DNA of 64,000 nt, taken from positions 45,194,368 through 45,258,367 of the forward strand of contig OX457064.1 of NCBI GenBank assembly GCA_949752795.1, given 5' to 3'. The stretch comes from Hyperoodon ampullatus. Its lineage: Eukaryota; Chordata; Mammalia; Artiodactyla; Ziphiidae. The notes under the pieces are model-generated. The model was not told where the DNA came from. It did not search any database and was given only the letters and a program-made list of their open reading frames with translations. The translations under genes were made by a program, and so were the position numbers. Shown here in pieces: positions 25,145-36,139 of the stretch. Position 1 is the stretch's first letter; every line of letters begins with the position of its first letter.

Positions 25145-25335
25145 ATAGCCATTTTTGTGACCCTGTATACATTACCTAATTTCTCTGTGACTCAGTGACC
25201 TCACTAATAATAGGGGGATTATAATAGTACTTTATCTCTTGTGGTTGTGTGCAGATTCAATGAAGAAATGCATGTAAGGAATGTAACACAATTGTCTCAA
25301 CACATTTCAGCTGTTAATATTATTATCTATAAATT
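25145..25335 (+). repeat. MIR SINE, plus strand
   Basis: 'tacctaatttctctgtgact', 'gacctcactaataataggg', 'attataatagtactttatct' and 'gcagattcaatgaag' follow the MIR core in order, and the element ends near 'ctgttaatattattatc'. Confidence 0.75.
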
Positions 25336-26060
25336 ATGATAAATGTTCCTAGATCTTTCATTACTAAGTTGAAATTAAAATTATTTTCTCATGTGAGACC
25401 ACTTTCTAACTGATACAAACTAAAGTGATGTCCTTTTATATTTTTAGTAACTGAAAGCCTTTTTTGGGTAGAATCTTAGAAATACTGGCCACATAATAAA
25501 TTCAAGTACATGATGATCCAGAATATACTGTTTTCCATGAGAAAGGGAGGAAATGCCTCTCCCTTTTCTGGAATTTGTATAAATAAAAATAAAACCACAT
25601 CTAATTATTGAATCCAATGCAAACACTAGCAGTTTTGTTGTACTTAAAGAATGTATGGCATAAAGATGTTCATATGGGTGGTGGATTTAGTGATGATGGT
25701 TTAAATAGAGGCAATCATATGATTTAAATAATTTTTCATTCTGCTTTTGCATTTAATTTAGATTAAATGTAGGAATTTCTCCTATTTGTTACTTGAAAAT
25801 AAAGACTAAATTTTTATTTATTTTAAAATATGTATTTATTATATGACTATGTCATAACTTAAGTCACTTCCCTGTTAGAATATGTGATAATTTAATAAGT
25901 CAGTTCCCTATTATTGAATATCTAAGTTGTTTCCAAATTCTGTATTTTAAATACCACTTTGAAAAATAAATTCAAGCATTTATCTATTTCAGTATATAGG
26001 ATCACTCAGGAGAGATTTCCAGAACTGGAATTGCTGAATGAATGGGAGTGTATATTTTAA
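25336..26060. other. AT-rich unique DNA
   Basis: The minus-strand frame at 25444-25626 has no recognisable domain. Nothing else is seen. Confidence 0.35.
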
Positions 26061-26064
26061 GATT

Positions 26065-27782
26065 TCTTTTTAAACATCTTTATTGGAGTATAATTGCTTT
26101 ACAATGGTGTGTTAGTTTCTGCTTTATAACAAAGTGAATTAGCTATACATATACATATATCCCCATAACTCTTCCCTCCCACCCTCCCTATCCCACCCGT
26201 CTAGGTGGACACAAAGCACTGAGCTGATCTCCCTGTGCCATGCGGCTACTTCCCATTAGATATCTATTTTACATTTGGTAGGGTATATATGTCCATTCCA
26301 CTCTCTCACTTCATCCCAGCTTACCCTTCCCACTCCCCGTGTCCTCAAGTTCATTCTCTACATCTGCATCTTTATTCCTGTCCTGCCTCTAGGTTCTTCA
26401 GACCTTTTTTTTTTTTTTTAGATTCCATATATATGTGTTAGCAATACAGTATTTGTTTTTCTCTTTCTGACTTACTTCACTCTGTATGACAGACTCTAGG
26501 TCCATCCACCTCACTACAAACAACTCAATTTCGTTTCTTTTTATGGCTGAGTAATATTTCATTGTATATATATGCCACATCTTCTTTATCCATTCATCTG
26601 TCAGTGGACACTTAGGTTGCTTCCATGTCTTGGCTCTTGTAAATAGTGCTGCAATGAACATTGTGGCACATGACTGTTTTTGAATTATGGTTTTCTCAGG
26701 GTATATGCCCAGTAGTGGGATTGCTGGGTCATATGGTAGTTCTAATTTTAGTTTTATAAGGAACCTCCATACTGTTCTCCATAGTGGTTGTATCAATTTG
26801 CATTCCCACCAACAGTGCAAGAGGGTTCCCTTTTCTCCACACCCTCTCCAGCATTTATTGTTTCTAGATTTTTTGATGATGGCCATTCTGACTGGTGTTA
26901 GGTGATACCTCATTGTAGTTTTGATTCGTATTTCTCTAATGATTAGTGACCTTGAGCATCCTTTCATGTGTTTGTTAGCAATCTGTATATCTTCTTAGGA
27001 GAAATGTCTATTTAGGTCTTCTGCCCATTTTTGGATTGGGTTGTTTGTTTTTTTGATATTGAGCTGCATGAGCTGCTCGTAAATTTTGGAGATTAATCCT
27101 TTGTCAGTTGCCTCATGTGTAAATTTTTTCTCCCATTCTGAGGGTTGTCTTTTCGTCTTGTTTATGGTTTCCTTTGCTGTGCAAAAGCTTTTAAGTTTCA
27201 TTAGATTCCACTTGTTTATTTTTATTTCCATTTCTCTAGGAGGTGGGTCAAAAAGGATCTTGCTCTGATTTATGTCCTAGAGTGTTCTCCCTATGTTTTC
27301 CTCTAAGAGTTTTTTTTTTTTTTTTTTTGCTTTATTTATTTATTTATTTATGGCTGTGTTGGGTCTTCGTTTCTGTGCGAGGGCTTTCTCTAGTTGTGGC
27401 AAGCGGGGGCCACTCTTCATCGCGGTGCGCGGGCCTCTCACTGTCGCGGCCTGTCTTGTTGCGGAGCACAGGCTCCAGACGCGCAGGCTCAGTAGGTGTG
27501 GCTCACGGGCCCAGTTGCTCTGCGGCATGTGGGATCTTCCCGGACCAGGGCTCAAACCCGTGTCCCCTGCATTGGCAGGCAGACTCTCAACCACTGCGCC
27601 ACCAGGGAAGCCCCTCTCTAAGAGTTTTATAGTGTCTGGCCTTACATTTAGGTCTTTAAAACATTTTGAGTTTCTTTTTGTATATGGTGTTAGGGAGTGT
27701 TCTAATTTCATTCTTTTACAGGCAGCTGTCCAGTTTTCCCAGCACTGCTTATTAAAGAGGCTATCTTTTCTCCATTGTACTG
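26065..27782 (-). mobile_element. Cetartiodactyl LINE-1, minus strand, 5'-truncated, carrying a CHR-1 SINE
   Basis: Antisense L1 starting with the 3' tip 'acatctttattggagtataa' and a complete 3' UTR, followed by the end of ORF2. The minus frame 26967-26398 (189 codons) holds the conserved C-terminal blocks '[19 protein letters not shown]' and '[12 protein letters not shown]', and 27231-26995 carries '[15 protein letters not shown]'. It is truncated at about 27782. It is the same L1 family as the 3' UTR at 39809-40110 and the full-length copy at 42936-48605. Confidence 0.92.
27314..27615 (-). mobile_element. Long CHR-1-type SINE (minus), inside L1
   Basis: About 300 bases, longer than the other SINEs. 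Beyond the shared head and body it has an extra 3' block ('ggctgtgttgggtcttcgtt', 'ggcaagcgggggccac') ahead of a TTTA-rich reversed tail. The duplication 'ctctaagagtttt' lies at 27301-27313 and 27616-27628. The long plus-strand frames here are translations of the SINE and L1 and are not genes. Confidence 0.95.
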
Positions 27783-27819
27783 AAAACTGACTTTCCAAAT
27801 AGTACTAACAGAGTGCTCC

Positions 27820-28130
27820 TTTCACCATATGTCCATCAAAATGGGGTTTTCTGATTTTTCTGACATGATAATAATTTCATAGGTAAAAAATGTTATATGC
27901 TTTGTTTCTTAAAGTTTTTATTTATTATATTGAATATCTTTCTGTATGTTTAATAGGTCTATTTTCTCTTTATTAATATTCAGTTCATTTTTTGCCACAT
28001 AATCTATTGGGAAGTTCTTTTTCTCTATTCCTTTGGTAAAATAAGCATTTTAAAAAAAACTAACTCAGAATGGATCATAGACCTAAATGTAAACCCAAAA
28101 CGATAAAACTCCTAGACAAGAATTTGGAGA
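27820..28130. mobile_element. Old LINE-1 scraps in both orientations
   Basis: 27820-28010 resembles antisense L1 sequence ('ataatctattgggaagttc'). 28047-28130 is plus-strand L1 ORF2 ('cagaatggatcatagaccta', 'aacgataaaactcctagaca'). Both are short and diverged. Confidence 0.5.
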
Positions 28131-28254
28131 AAACCTAACTGAGTCAATGGCCATGCAATGGAAGCTATGTGGGTTGTTTAAGCACTGATTAAAGGCTAGT
28201 GTAGCTACAACAGATAGTATGGGCACACAGTTTAAGACAAAATAGTAGAGAGTT

Positions 28255-29010
28255 GCAGTAGATGGACCACACAGAGACATACAGGCCAAGTTAAGAATTT
28301 TGGTATTTCCCTTAAAGTAATGTGAGAGTCTTAGAGGAGGCTGATCCCACTCTGGTATGTGGCATGAAGAATTATTTGGAAGAAGAAGAAAACTGAAAGA
28401 GACAGGTCAGTCAGAAGGGTATGGAAGAATTCAGGTGAAAGATAGTAGTGACTTGGCCTAAATTGGTGGAAGAAATGAAGAGAATTGGATAAATTTAAAA
28501 TATATTCAGGAGGTGAAACCAAATGCTTTGATGTTGAATTTTCCAATGAGATTGAATGAGAAGAAGGTGGCCAGAGTGATGTGGGATCCTTTGTGAAACT
28601 GGATGGCATTATGGTAAACTCTACAGAGATAAGACCTTGCAGGACATTTGGTCCAATGAATACTTTGAATAGGAACAAATGTCCGCTAATTGAGATAAGG
28701 AACCATATTCAAGCAGCTATTGGGAAATAGATGAATTCAATTTTGGACTCATCGGCTTAACAAGCTTTTATGATGTGCTTGTGGAGTCATTGAGCAGACT
28801 GGAATATAGTGTTGGCACATACAAGAGGTCTCACTGAAGAATGCATTAGCAATTCATAGGATTTTAGAAATAGATTAAAGCATAACTTAAAGGGTATTTT
28901 CTATGAACTGAGTCTGGAAATGGCCTAGTACATGTACATGAGGAACTCCAATGTTTAAAACCGAAGAAAATATGATAAGATGTGGAGAAAAATGAGGAGA
29001 ACATTATATC
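28255..29010 (-). mobile_element. LINE-2 fragment, minus strand
   Basis: Antisense L2 ORF2 landmarks occur in order: 'acaggccaagttaagaattt', 'gaaagatagtagtgacttgg', 'tttggactcatcggctt', and 'catgaggaactccaatgttt' at the right. It corresponds to the same part of L2 as 9052-9525 and 54290-55345 but is more decayed. Confidence 0.65.
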
Positions 29011-29533
29011 ATTGGAGCTAAGGAAAGAGAATGTATTTCAAAAAACAGGTGTTTCGTCTTTTCAATGAATGTTATGATCACTTTGTCAGGATTTTGTCCA
29101 GAATTTGATTACTTTGATATATAATGCCAAGAAGGTGACACCTTCTGTTTGATGTAATATGAAGACATTGCAGGGAAGTTTGACAAGTCTGTGTGCTTTT
29201 ATGTTCATTATATACTTCCTCATGGCTTCCTTTGGATTATTATAGTCATTGAAATTATTTAGCTGGGTGCTTAGCTTATTATTCATTTTCCCTTAACTCT
29301 AACATGCAAAATGTAAAACAGTTTGGCCATGTTTGATGTTAATTGATTATTTAAGATTTTTGTTCCAGTATATTAAAATCATCTTTCATTGCATTAAAAA
29401 TTTTTTTTGCAAGTTAGTATTTGCTTAAATACTAAAAAATACTTAAATAGTATTTACTTAAAAGACAGTTTTTATGTTTGTGAGAGTGACCACAAAGTCC
29501 CTATGCCTCTGATTGTGTTTTCTGTTAATTATT
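29011..29533. other. Unique DNA, no gene seen
   Basis: AT-rich, with frames below 75 codons on both strands. No feature is seen. Confidence 0.35.
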
Positions 29534-29546
29534 TGGGATTGCTTTT

Positions 29547-30039
29547 TCTAAAAAAAATTATTTTATTTTATTATTATTATTTTTTATTTTTAAAATTTTT
29601 TAAAAAAACACTGAATTGTGTACTTTAAGGTGGTGAGTGGTTAGTTTTTATTTATTTATTTATGGCTGTGTTGGGTCCTCGTCTCTGAGCGAGGGCTCTC
29701 TCCAGTTGCGGCAAGCGGGGACCACTCTTCATCGTGGTGCGCAGGCCCCTCACTATCGCGGCCTCTCTTGTTGTGGAGCACAGGCTCCAGACACGCAGGC
29801 CCAGCAACTGTGGCTCACGGGCCCAGTTGCTCTGTGGCACGCGGGATCCTCCCAGACCGGGGCTCGAACCCACGCCCCCGCACCGGCAGGCAGACTCTCA
29901 ACCACTACACCACCAGGGAAGCCCTTTTATTTTATTTTTAATGCAGCAGGTTCTTTTTAGTTATCCATCTTACACATATTAGTGTATATATGTCAATACC
30001 AATCTCCCAATTCATCCCCCCCCACTTTCCTCCCCTTGG
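29547..30039 (-). mobile_element. LINE-1 3' fragment with SINE, bounded by a 13-bp duplication
   Basis: The perfect repeat 'tgggattgctttt' at 29534-29546 and 30040-30052 bounds one insertion. Its right part ('agttatccatcttacacata', 'caatctcccaattcatcc') is an antisense L1 3' UTR. Its left part is A/T-rich with 'cactgaattgtgtactttaa', which resembles the plus-strand end of older L1s. A CHR-1-type SINE occupies 29641-29923. The mixed orientation is unusual. Confidence 0.65.
29641..29923 (-). mobile_element. Long CHR-1-type SINE (minus)
   Basis: Second copy of the ~280-base type: TTTA tail, 'ggctgtgttgggtcctcgtc', 'ggcaagcggggaccac', and the shared body and head ending 'accagggaagccc'. It lies within L1-derived sequence, so its own target-site duplication is masked by the TTTA-rich context. 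Confidence 0.94.
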
Positions 30040-30052
30040 TGGGATTGCTTTT

Positions 30053-30659
30053 AAAGACATCTAAGTGCTAATTTGGAAAAAGATACCCAGATAAACTTTA
30101 AAAATTAAAATTTTTGCAGAGAATGGAGGAATGTACAAAGCATATCTAAAAACATGCATATGGACTTTGTCACTGCTCTGTGCTTTTTTTGGTGTGTTTT
30201 GTTGAAAACTGTGTTATAAGTGAAGAATACAGTCTGATAAATTTATACTTTTAGAATTTATTAATTTTCTTCTTTAAAAGTGGTCTATGGACCCTAGCAA
30301 GAAAGTATATTCCGTGTAGCATGAAAGTATGAATAAGTTGAATTTGATTGGATAACTAAAGGTGAGCTTTCCTCCTGAAACTTAACAGGCAATTACAGCT
30401 ACTTAAAAAGAATCGTTTTTATCTTTTTGTATAAAGCATTGTTTAATATTAACTAGAAAATATGCTTTAGAAACAAAAAGAAGCAGGAAAAAAACCTTAT
30501 ATAGAAGAAAAAGATAAAAAATATTTATATAGTTTTGGCATAAAGGTTGAAGTGTCTGATGTCTTCTTTGCTTGATCACAAATAGTACACGCATGAGATC
30601 AAAGATGTGTTATGTACAGAAGCCTTTCACTCCCTAGTGGCTGTGTGCAATTTAGCAGA
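30053..30659. other. AT-rich unique DNA
   Basis: No gene or recognised repeat. Confidence 0.35.
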
Positions 30660-31188
30660 TTTTTGAATTTCATCTCATTTTATCTGGAGTGTCTTATCCA
30701 GATCTGCATAACAGACAGAGCAAAGCTTGCTATAGCTCACCCCAATCCAGCTTGACCTTGACCAAACTTTAGTTAGGCTCTTCTGAGGCCTCTTTTTGAA
30801 TAGGCCTTGACCTTGACTTTCTGTGTCATTCTGTCTTTGTCAGACATGTATGGCCCCATTTTAGCAAGAATCTGGCTAGGTCAGTTTGTAGAGAATTACC
30901 CGACCACTGATGTCTGATCACTCTAATATTTGATTAAATTCCTCACGCCCCACCTGTGATATAGAAGTCCTGGCCTCTCTTTAGCAAGAATTCTGACAGT
31001 TCACTTAGCAAGAATCCCCCACCTATGATGTCTATTCTTAGTAATTTTACTCTGCTCCTTGGCTATAAATTTCCACATATCATTGTATTCAAAGTTGAGC
31101 CTGATCTCTCTCCTCTATTGCGATAGTCTTGAGTAATGTTGTCATTACTGTTTTAACAAGTGTCAGAATAATTTTTTCTTTCTACAGT
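30660..31188 (+). mobile_element. Solo LTR, plus strand, family not named
   Basis: Reads as an LTR. A C-rich upstream block ('cttgaccttgaccaaacttt') is followed by two 'agcaagaat' repeats, a TATA-like 'ggctataaat' at 31061-31070, and a U5-like end 'ttttttctttctaca'. No internal retroviral sequence flanks it, so it is a solo LTR. The 5' boundary is approximate because I could not fix a target duplication. It looks like a placental-mammal class I or MaLR-type LTR. Confidence 0.6.
31061..31070 (+). promoter_or_regulatory. TATA-like box in the solo LTR
   Basis: 'ggctataaat', about 120 bases before the LTR 3' end, in the position expected for the LTR core promoter. There is no evidence of activity. 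Confidence 0.4.
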
Positions 31189-31689
31189 GCCTGATCATTA
31201 AGATGACAGTAAAAAGAATCTAAAAATAAACAACCTAAATTAGGTCCGTGAAGATAAAAGTAAGCAAACTAAATAATTTTCCAAAGCTGCATTCAGGTAC
31301 CTTAGAGTCACTTCCTATCCAGCAGTACACAGTCCTCTATACTATGAACTGCCATACTTTGTTCCTTTACAGGCTATAGTGCTATGGATCTGTATGACAA
31401 TACATATATGTGAAGTTCTGAGCATGTAAATGTTTGATGAATAGGAAGCAACTCTTCTAATTACAAGAAAGCAGCTTAATTTTAATAGGAATCTCTGAGT
31501 TGTGAATGTGGGAGAATCAGACACTTCTTTTCTCCCTCATTCATTGGAGCGGGAACATTTGTCAAGACTCTCCCCTTCATGTGATCATAGGTTTTAGCCC
31601 ATTACCCAGAACTCATTTTATTCTATGATCATGCTTTTTCATGAAGAATTGAAGTTAAGATTTTGTAGCACACACTACATAAAACCTTC
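31189..31689. other. Unique DNA, no gene seen
   Basis: No feature seen. Confidence 0.35.
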
Positions 31690-32160
31690 ATTACTCTGTT
31701 TCTGTTTGACTTGATCTCATCTCACATTTGAATGCTTGCATCCTGTGCTTCACACTTGCATAACCACTTGTCATTCTCCAGCTCTGTGGAGCCTTTCATC
31801 CCCTCATTCTTTCCTGTTTGTCTCTTTCACTTCTTAGAACCTTCCTACATGAACCTTATCCATTTCTCTATTTTTTGTTTCCTTAATTTGTCAGTTCTAC
31901 AATTCTTTTACTGAGACTGAACTTAATGTTACCTCTTTGATTTTTTCTTATCTCCTCAGAAAATCTGAGTTGCTTCTAAAAAAGACACTTTTCTAGAACT
32001 TTGTATGATACATTTGTGTACTGTCGAAACTTGGTTAGTTCATGATTTTGTTTATGCTTGTCATTTCTACAAAGGCAGAGATTCTTCTTTTTGTGTATTT
32101 GTAGAACCTCCCTATGTCTGCCATTAGTAGGTGTTTAATAACATTTGGTGAACTGGTCAG
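31690..32160 (+). mobile_element. LINE-2 3' end, plus strand
   Basis: The clearest part is the tip: 'aggcagagattcttcttttt', 'tgtagaacctccctatg' and 'attagtaggtgtttaataac' (32072-32143), then 'atttggtgaa'. The upstream CT-rich part (31730-31870) has the texture of the end of L2 ORF2 but is very diverged. Confidence 0.55.
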
Positions 32161-33775
32161 AGCATAAAGTATGGTTTACGCGTGCATTTTACATTGAGTT
32201 CTTTTGGGAGCAGTCTGCTCTCACCTATATACACTCTGAGGGCAGACTAAGATCTTAGTTGTATCTCCCAGAATTTCCAACCTGTCACAAACAAGACTGA
32301 GAAGTAACGACTTGCCACATAATTCATTGCATTAAATCCCCATTGTAGGCATTTAGTTCTCTTTCATTATTTTCTCCCCACTTTACTGTCTTCATCCTCT
32401 ATATTATCTCCCAAAGCCTCTTTAATCTCTTCTATTGTTTTAAGTAATCCTGCTCTGCCTGCAATTATAGACATCTCATCATGCAAAGCAAAGACCTCAG
32501 AAGATGGACTCTTTTAAGATCAGTTATTCAAACAGGTTGTCTTAAGTAAAATTTCTTGCTCACCTGAAGTTAAATATTAATGGAATAGGCCTTCTGAGGA
32601 AAAGGCTAGGGAAATTCTGCCACAAAGGAAAATTATTTTTCATTTTATATGAATTATTATTTTGCATAGAATAGCAGCCCACCATTTAAATGATTCCTAT
32701 AGTGAATCATTTTGTACAATTAATTTTTTTCCTAAGGCAAATAGTCATCATTAATTTATCCTTATCAAAACTTAGATTTTTATGTAGATTTATTTAACAG
32801 GATAATTTTTGTTTAAGAAATGGCTTCCATGAAGCCTAAGAAATAACACCCTAGAGGTAAATATATCATTGAAGCATTTACCTTTCACTCATTTATCGGT
32901 TCAATAACTAATAATGAGTGCCCACCATGCTTCAAGTTTCCCCCCAAGTAATGTTTGCTGAATAAATGAATGAATGAATGAGTGCAAGAAATAGTGGATG
33001 AAAGTGAATGTAGAGAAAGACTCAATTTTTCTTATGTCTTCTTGAGTTGATTTCCATTCTTTCATCAAGTTTATAGGACTGTGTCTTTCAAATAAAGCAT
33101 CTTTGTATTTCTGAGGACATTATTAAACCAAATTAGGAATTTATTAGTGTCACAATTTGGGACATTTTCAAGATATTAATAGGTAGAGTTATTTTAAGTG
33201 AGACCTAATTGGCATGTGGGTGCAGACCTTCCCCCACCTTCCTGTTTCTTTGAAGTAGCCTTGAGCCCTGTGTAAAGGGGGGTGCTCTGGAGCTGTCCTT
33301 GTTTTTATTAAGTCACTCAGTAAATGCTTGACCTCTTTGTTTCTGAACTTTACCTCCAGTAAAACCCAGACATTTGGCTAAAGCCATAGTGCAGACAATC
33401 AGAAAATATGAGCTTGAGATTACAAAATAACCGTAAAAGTAATGAAAGTATTTGCAACCACTCAGTTTGCATATGGAAATTTTCATCTGCAGCTCAAGGA
33501 ATGGCTGTGCTGTAATCACTCAGGCAGCAGCTGCTTAAAATCAATGGTGAAAGCGGTGTGCTTTTTTCTCCTTTCTGTATGACTTCCCCCCAAAAGATTT
33601 AAATCCATTTTTTTTCTCCTAGTTCTTCATTTCTATGTATGTTTCTCTGCTTACTTAAAAAAAATTGTCATAATCTTTTAATGTAATGTGCTATGACATA
33701 ATGGATGACTCTGCAACTGAATACCAGCTGGAGTATTTTAAATATTTTGTTTATCAACAGGAAAGATGAGCACTC
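32161..33775. other. Unique DNA, no gene seen
   Basis: A (TGAA)n-like tetranucleotide run occurs at 32960-32980, typical of L2 tails, but the sequence before it could not be placed. No gene is recognised. Confidence 0.35.
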
Positions 33776-33780
33776 CCATA

Positions 33781-33918
33781 TTCTTTTCCTTTTCTTTCTT
33801 TCTTCTTTTTCTTTCTTTCTTTTTCTTTCTTTCTTTCTTCTCTTTCTTTCTTCCTTCCTTTCTTCCTTCCTTTCTTTCTTTCTTTCTTTCTCTCCTTTCT
33901 CTCTTTCTTTCTTCCTTT
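33781..33918. repeat. Long (CTTT)n/(CCTT)n polypyrimidine tract
   Basis: About 138 bases almost free of purines on the plus strand, made of CTTT, TTTC and CCTT units. The Ser/Phe-rich plus frames and Lys/Glu/Arg-rich minus frame here are translations of the repeat. Confidence 0.97.
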
Positions 33919-34081
33919 TGTTTTGTGAATACCTTGTTATATATTGATTTATATATCATTTATGAGAAAATAATATAAATTCATATTAGATTGAGTGAAT
34001 CAAATGCTAATCATAGAAAAATTGATAATACATAATGATGGAGCAAAAGTCATTTTTAAAATACAAATTATATTTGACATG

Positions 34082-34570
34082 TGTGTGTCAGTGAGGAAGA
34101 AAGCTTTCCTCTGTCCTTCTAGGTTCCTTTGGCTGGTCTAAGGATTAAATTGACTTGAGACAGAGTAATAGGAGAAAATCAAATTTAATTTCATGTGTAT
34201 GGGAAGCCCACATGCATTTTGCCTATTTATTCGGAGATAAAAAGGCAAAATGAGGTATATACGCCATCCTGAGCTAGGAATGGGGCCCTTGGACTTCTGA
34301 GGACAGGAGGGTCATTCACAGGACAATAGGAAGAAGAGGAGATGTTTAGTAATTAGGTGTTTGCCCTGCAGTATAGATGGTGCCTCTTAGATAAAATTTA
34401 TCTCTGGCAATAACTCTTTTCTGGGAAAAATCTCCAATTTAAATTCTTCTTGATATTTAAGGGAGGAGCAGTAGTTTCTCTTGAATTTGCAAGGTCTTAA
34501 TTGCCTTTAGTTCAAAACAATCCTTAGACAAAAGTGGCACATTTGGGGGAGGCTCACTCTGGATCCTACA
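34082..34570 (+). mobile_element. LTR-like element (copy 2)
   Basis: TG...CA bounded ('tgtgtgtcagtgagg' to 'ggatcctaca'). Flanking 4-mers are 'catg' (34078-34081) and 'tatg' (34571-34574), a near 4-bp duplication. The first ~120 bases resemble copy 1 at 9531; the remainder is diverged in length and sequence. No internal retroviral region is adjacent. Confidence 0.55.
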
Positions 34571-35124
34571 TATGCTTGAGAGGAACAGACACTCTCTGCT
34601 AATTTTCTAAAACAATGGTTTTCAGCCTTTTTAAAATCACCTCTCCAGATTTAATATTCCACTGCCTTAGGAAAAAGGAATAGATTTAAATGGACCATTT
34701 TTTTAAAGTACAAGTGAGAACAAACTATTTTCAAGCTGGAGAAGTAAGTACAGTTTAATATACTGGAGATTAGAAAATGGAATTGTAGATGTCCTGCATC
34801 ATGAACATTTTGTTTTGGTCACTGGAGTTTCACCTTTTTTTTCCTAACAGTTTCTCTTGGTCATCCAGTTGTAGTAACATTTTTATGGTTCTCATGATAG
34901 TTTCTTTGCTTGTGGATGAGGAGAGTACTTATAAGGTGACCAAAGCTTGGATCAAATATATTTAAGCAGGGATTTCAGGTCATCTGTAAACTGTAGGTGT
35001 CATGGCCGTGCTCTCCAGTACCTCTGATTATACCTGTTACATAAATGGTACCCAATAAATACTTTATTTTGGAACAATATGTTTTTCTGCTTATATGTAT
35101 CTATCTGTTAGTTAGCTCCCAAGT
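34571..35124. other. Unique DNA; possible hAT scrap at 34612
   Basis: 'acaatggttttcagcctttt' resembles the beginning of a hAT-type MITE, but no matching end was found. Near 35030 'taaatggtacccaataaata' recalls a MIR/L2 tip. No gene. Confidence 0.3.
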
Positions 35125-35526
35125 AAAAACAGATACTTTTTTTAGTTAGTTTGTATGGGTGTGTATGGTAAGAACACTTAAGACCTATTCTCTTAGCAAA
35201 TTTCAAATATACAATATAGTATTATTAACTATAATCACCATGCTATACACTAGACCCTGAAAACTTATTCATTGTGTAACTGAGTTTGTACCCTTTGACC
35301 AACATCTCCTCTATTTTTCCTACCCCCCAAACTCTGGCTACCACCACTTCTACTCTCTGATTCTATGAGTCTGCCTTTTTTTAGACTTCACATTTATTTG
35401 AGATCCTACAGGATTTGTCTTTCTGTGTCTGGCTTATTTCACTTAGCATAATGTCCCACAAATTCATCCACGTAGTTGTAAATGGCAGAATTTATTTCCT
35501 TTTTAAGGCTGAATAATATTCCATGT
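35125..35526 (-). mobile_element. Old LINE-1 3' end, minus strand
   Basis: Antisense L1 3' UTR and end of ORF2: 'actataatcaccatgctata', 'ggatttgtctttctgtgtct', 'cacttagcataatgtcccac', then 'ggctgaataatattccatg', where it stops. It is an older L1 subfamily than those at 26 and 43 kb. Confidence 0.8.
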
Positions 35527-36139
35527 CAAGAAGAGAGACTGAATGGTCTCTAGCCAGGACTTCAAAACTTAGTCAAGATAGCACAATTAAACAAAACAAA
35601 ACACTACATTACATTTGGTATACTTGTTTGCAAAACAAGTATTTTTATAAGTGATTTAAGAGACTATAAAGTCAAAACTCAACATGTTTATTGATCTTTA
35701 GCTATAGAAAGCCATAAATTAAGGCAGAAACACCACCAAGACCTGATTTTTAATCCTGGTTCTTCTACAAATAGAGGGATCTGTATAACTACTAGTTAAA
35801 GGAATTGAACTGTCACTGCAGAACTTAGGGCCTAGAGAGGAACAGGGAGGTACTATTCATTTTAAATAATGAGGACAGAACAGGGTGTTAAAGGGAACAC
35901 AGAGACAGGATACCTTCCCTAGATTTAGAGGGTGATGATGATGGTTGGCTTCCTGAAAAGCAATACAAAGCTGAGACTTTGACAGAGGAGCAATAACTGG
36001 CATATAAGGTCCTTGGCCTATAGTAAGCAAGAACTCAGCAAATAAATAAAATTTTAACGGGCATTTTTCTTTTTCTTTTTTTCCTTTCTTTTATTTTTGG
36101 TGGTGTATGGCAAGAAATCCAGTTTTTATTTTATGAACT
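35527..36139. other. Unique DNA, no gene seen
   Basis: No feature recognised. A pyrimidine-rich patch occurs at 36067-36100. Confidence 0.35.

Noticed and set aside
26398..26967. 189-codon minus frame, the longest in the window
   Set aside because: It is the L1 ORF2 C-terminus, part of a 5'-truncated element, not a host gene.
27243..27798. Long frames of 129, 165 and 152 codons on both strands
   Set aside because: They are translations of the long CHR-1 SINE plus flanking L1. Similar peptides recur at every SINE in the window.
33705..33978. Ser/Phe-rich plus frames and a Lys/Glu/Arg-rich minus frame
   Set aside because: Low-complexity translation of the CTTT tract.
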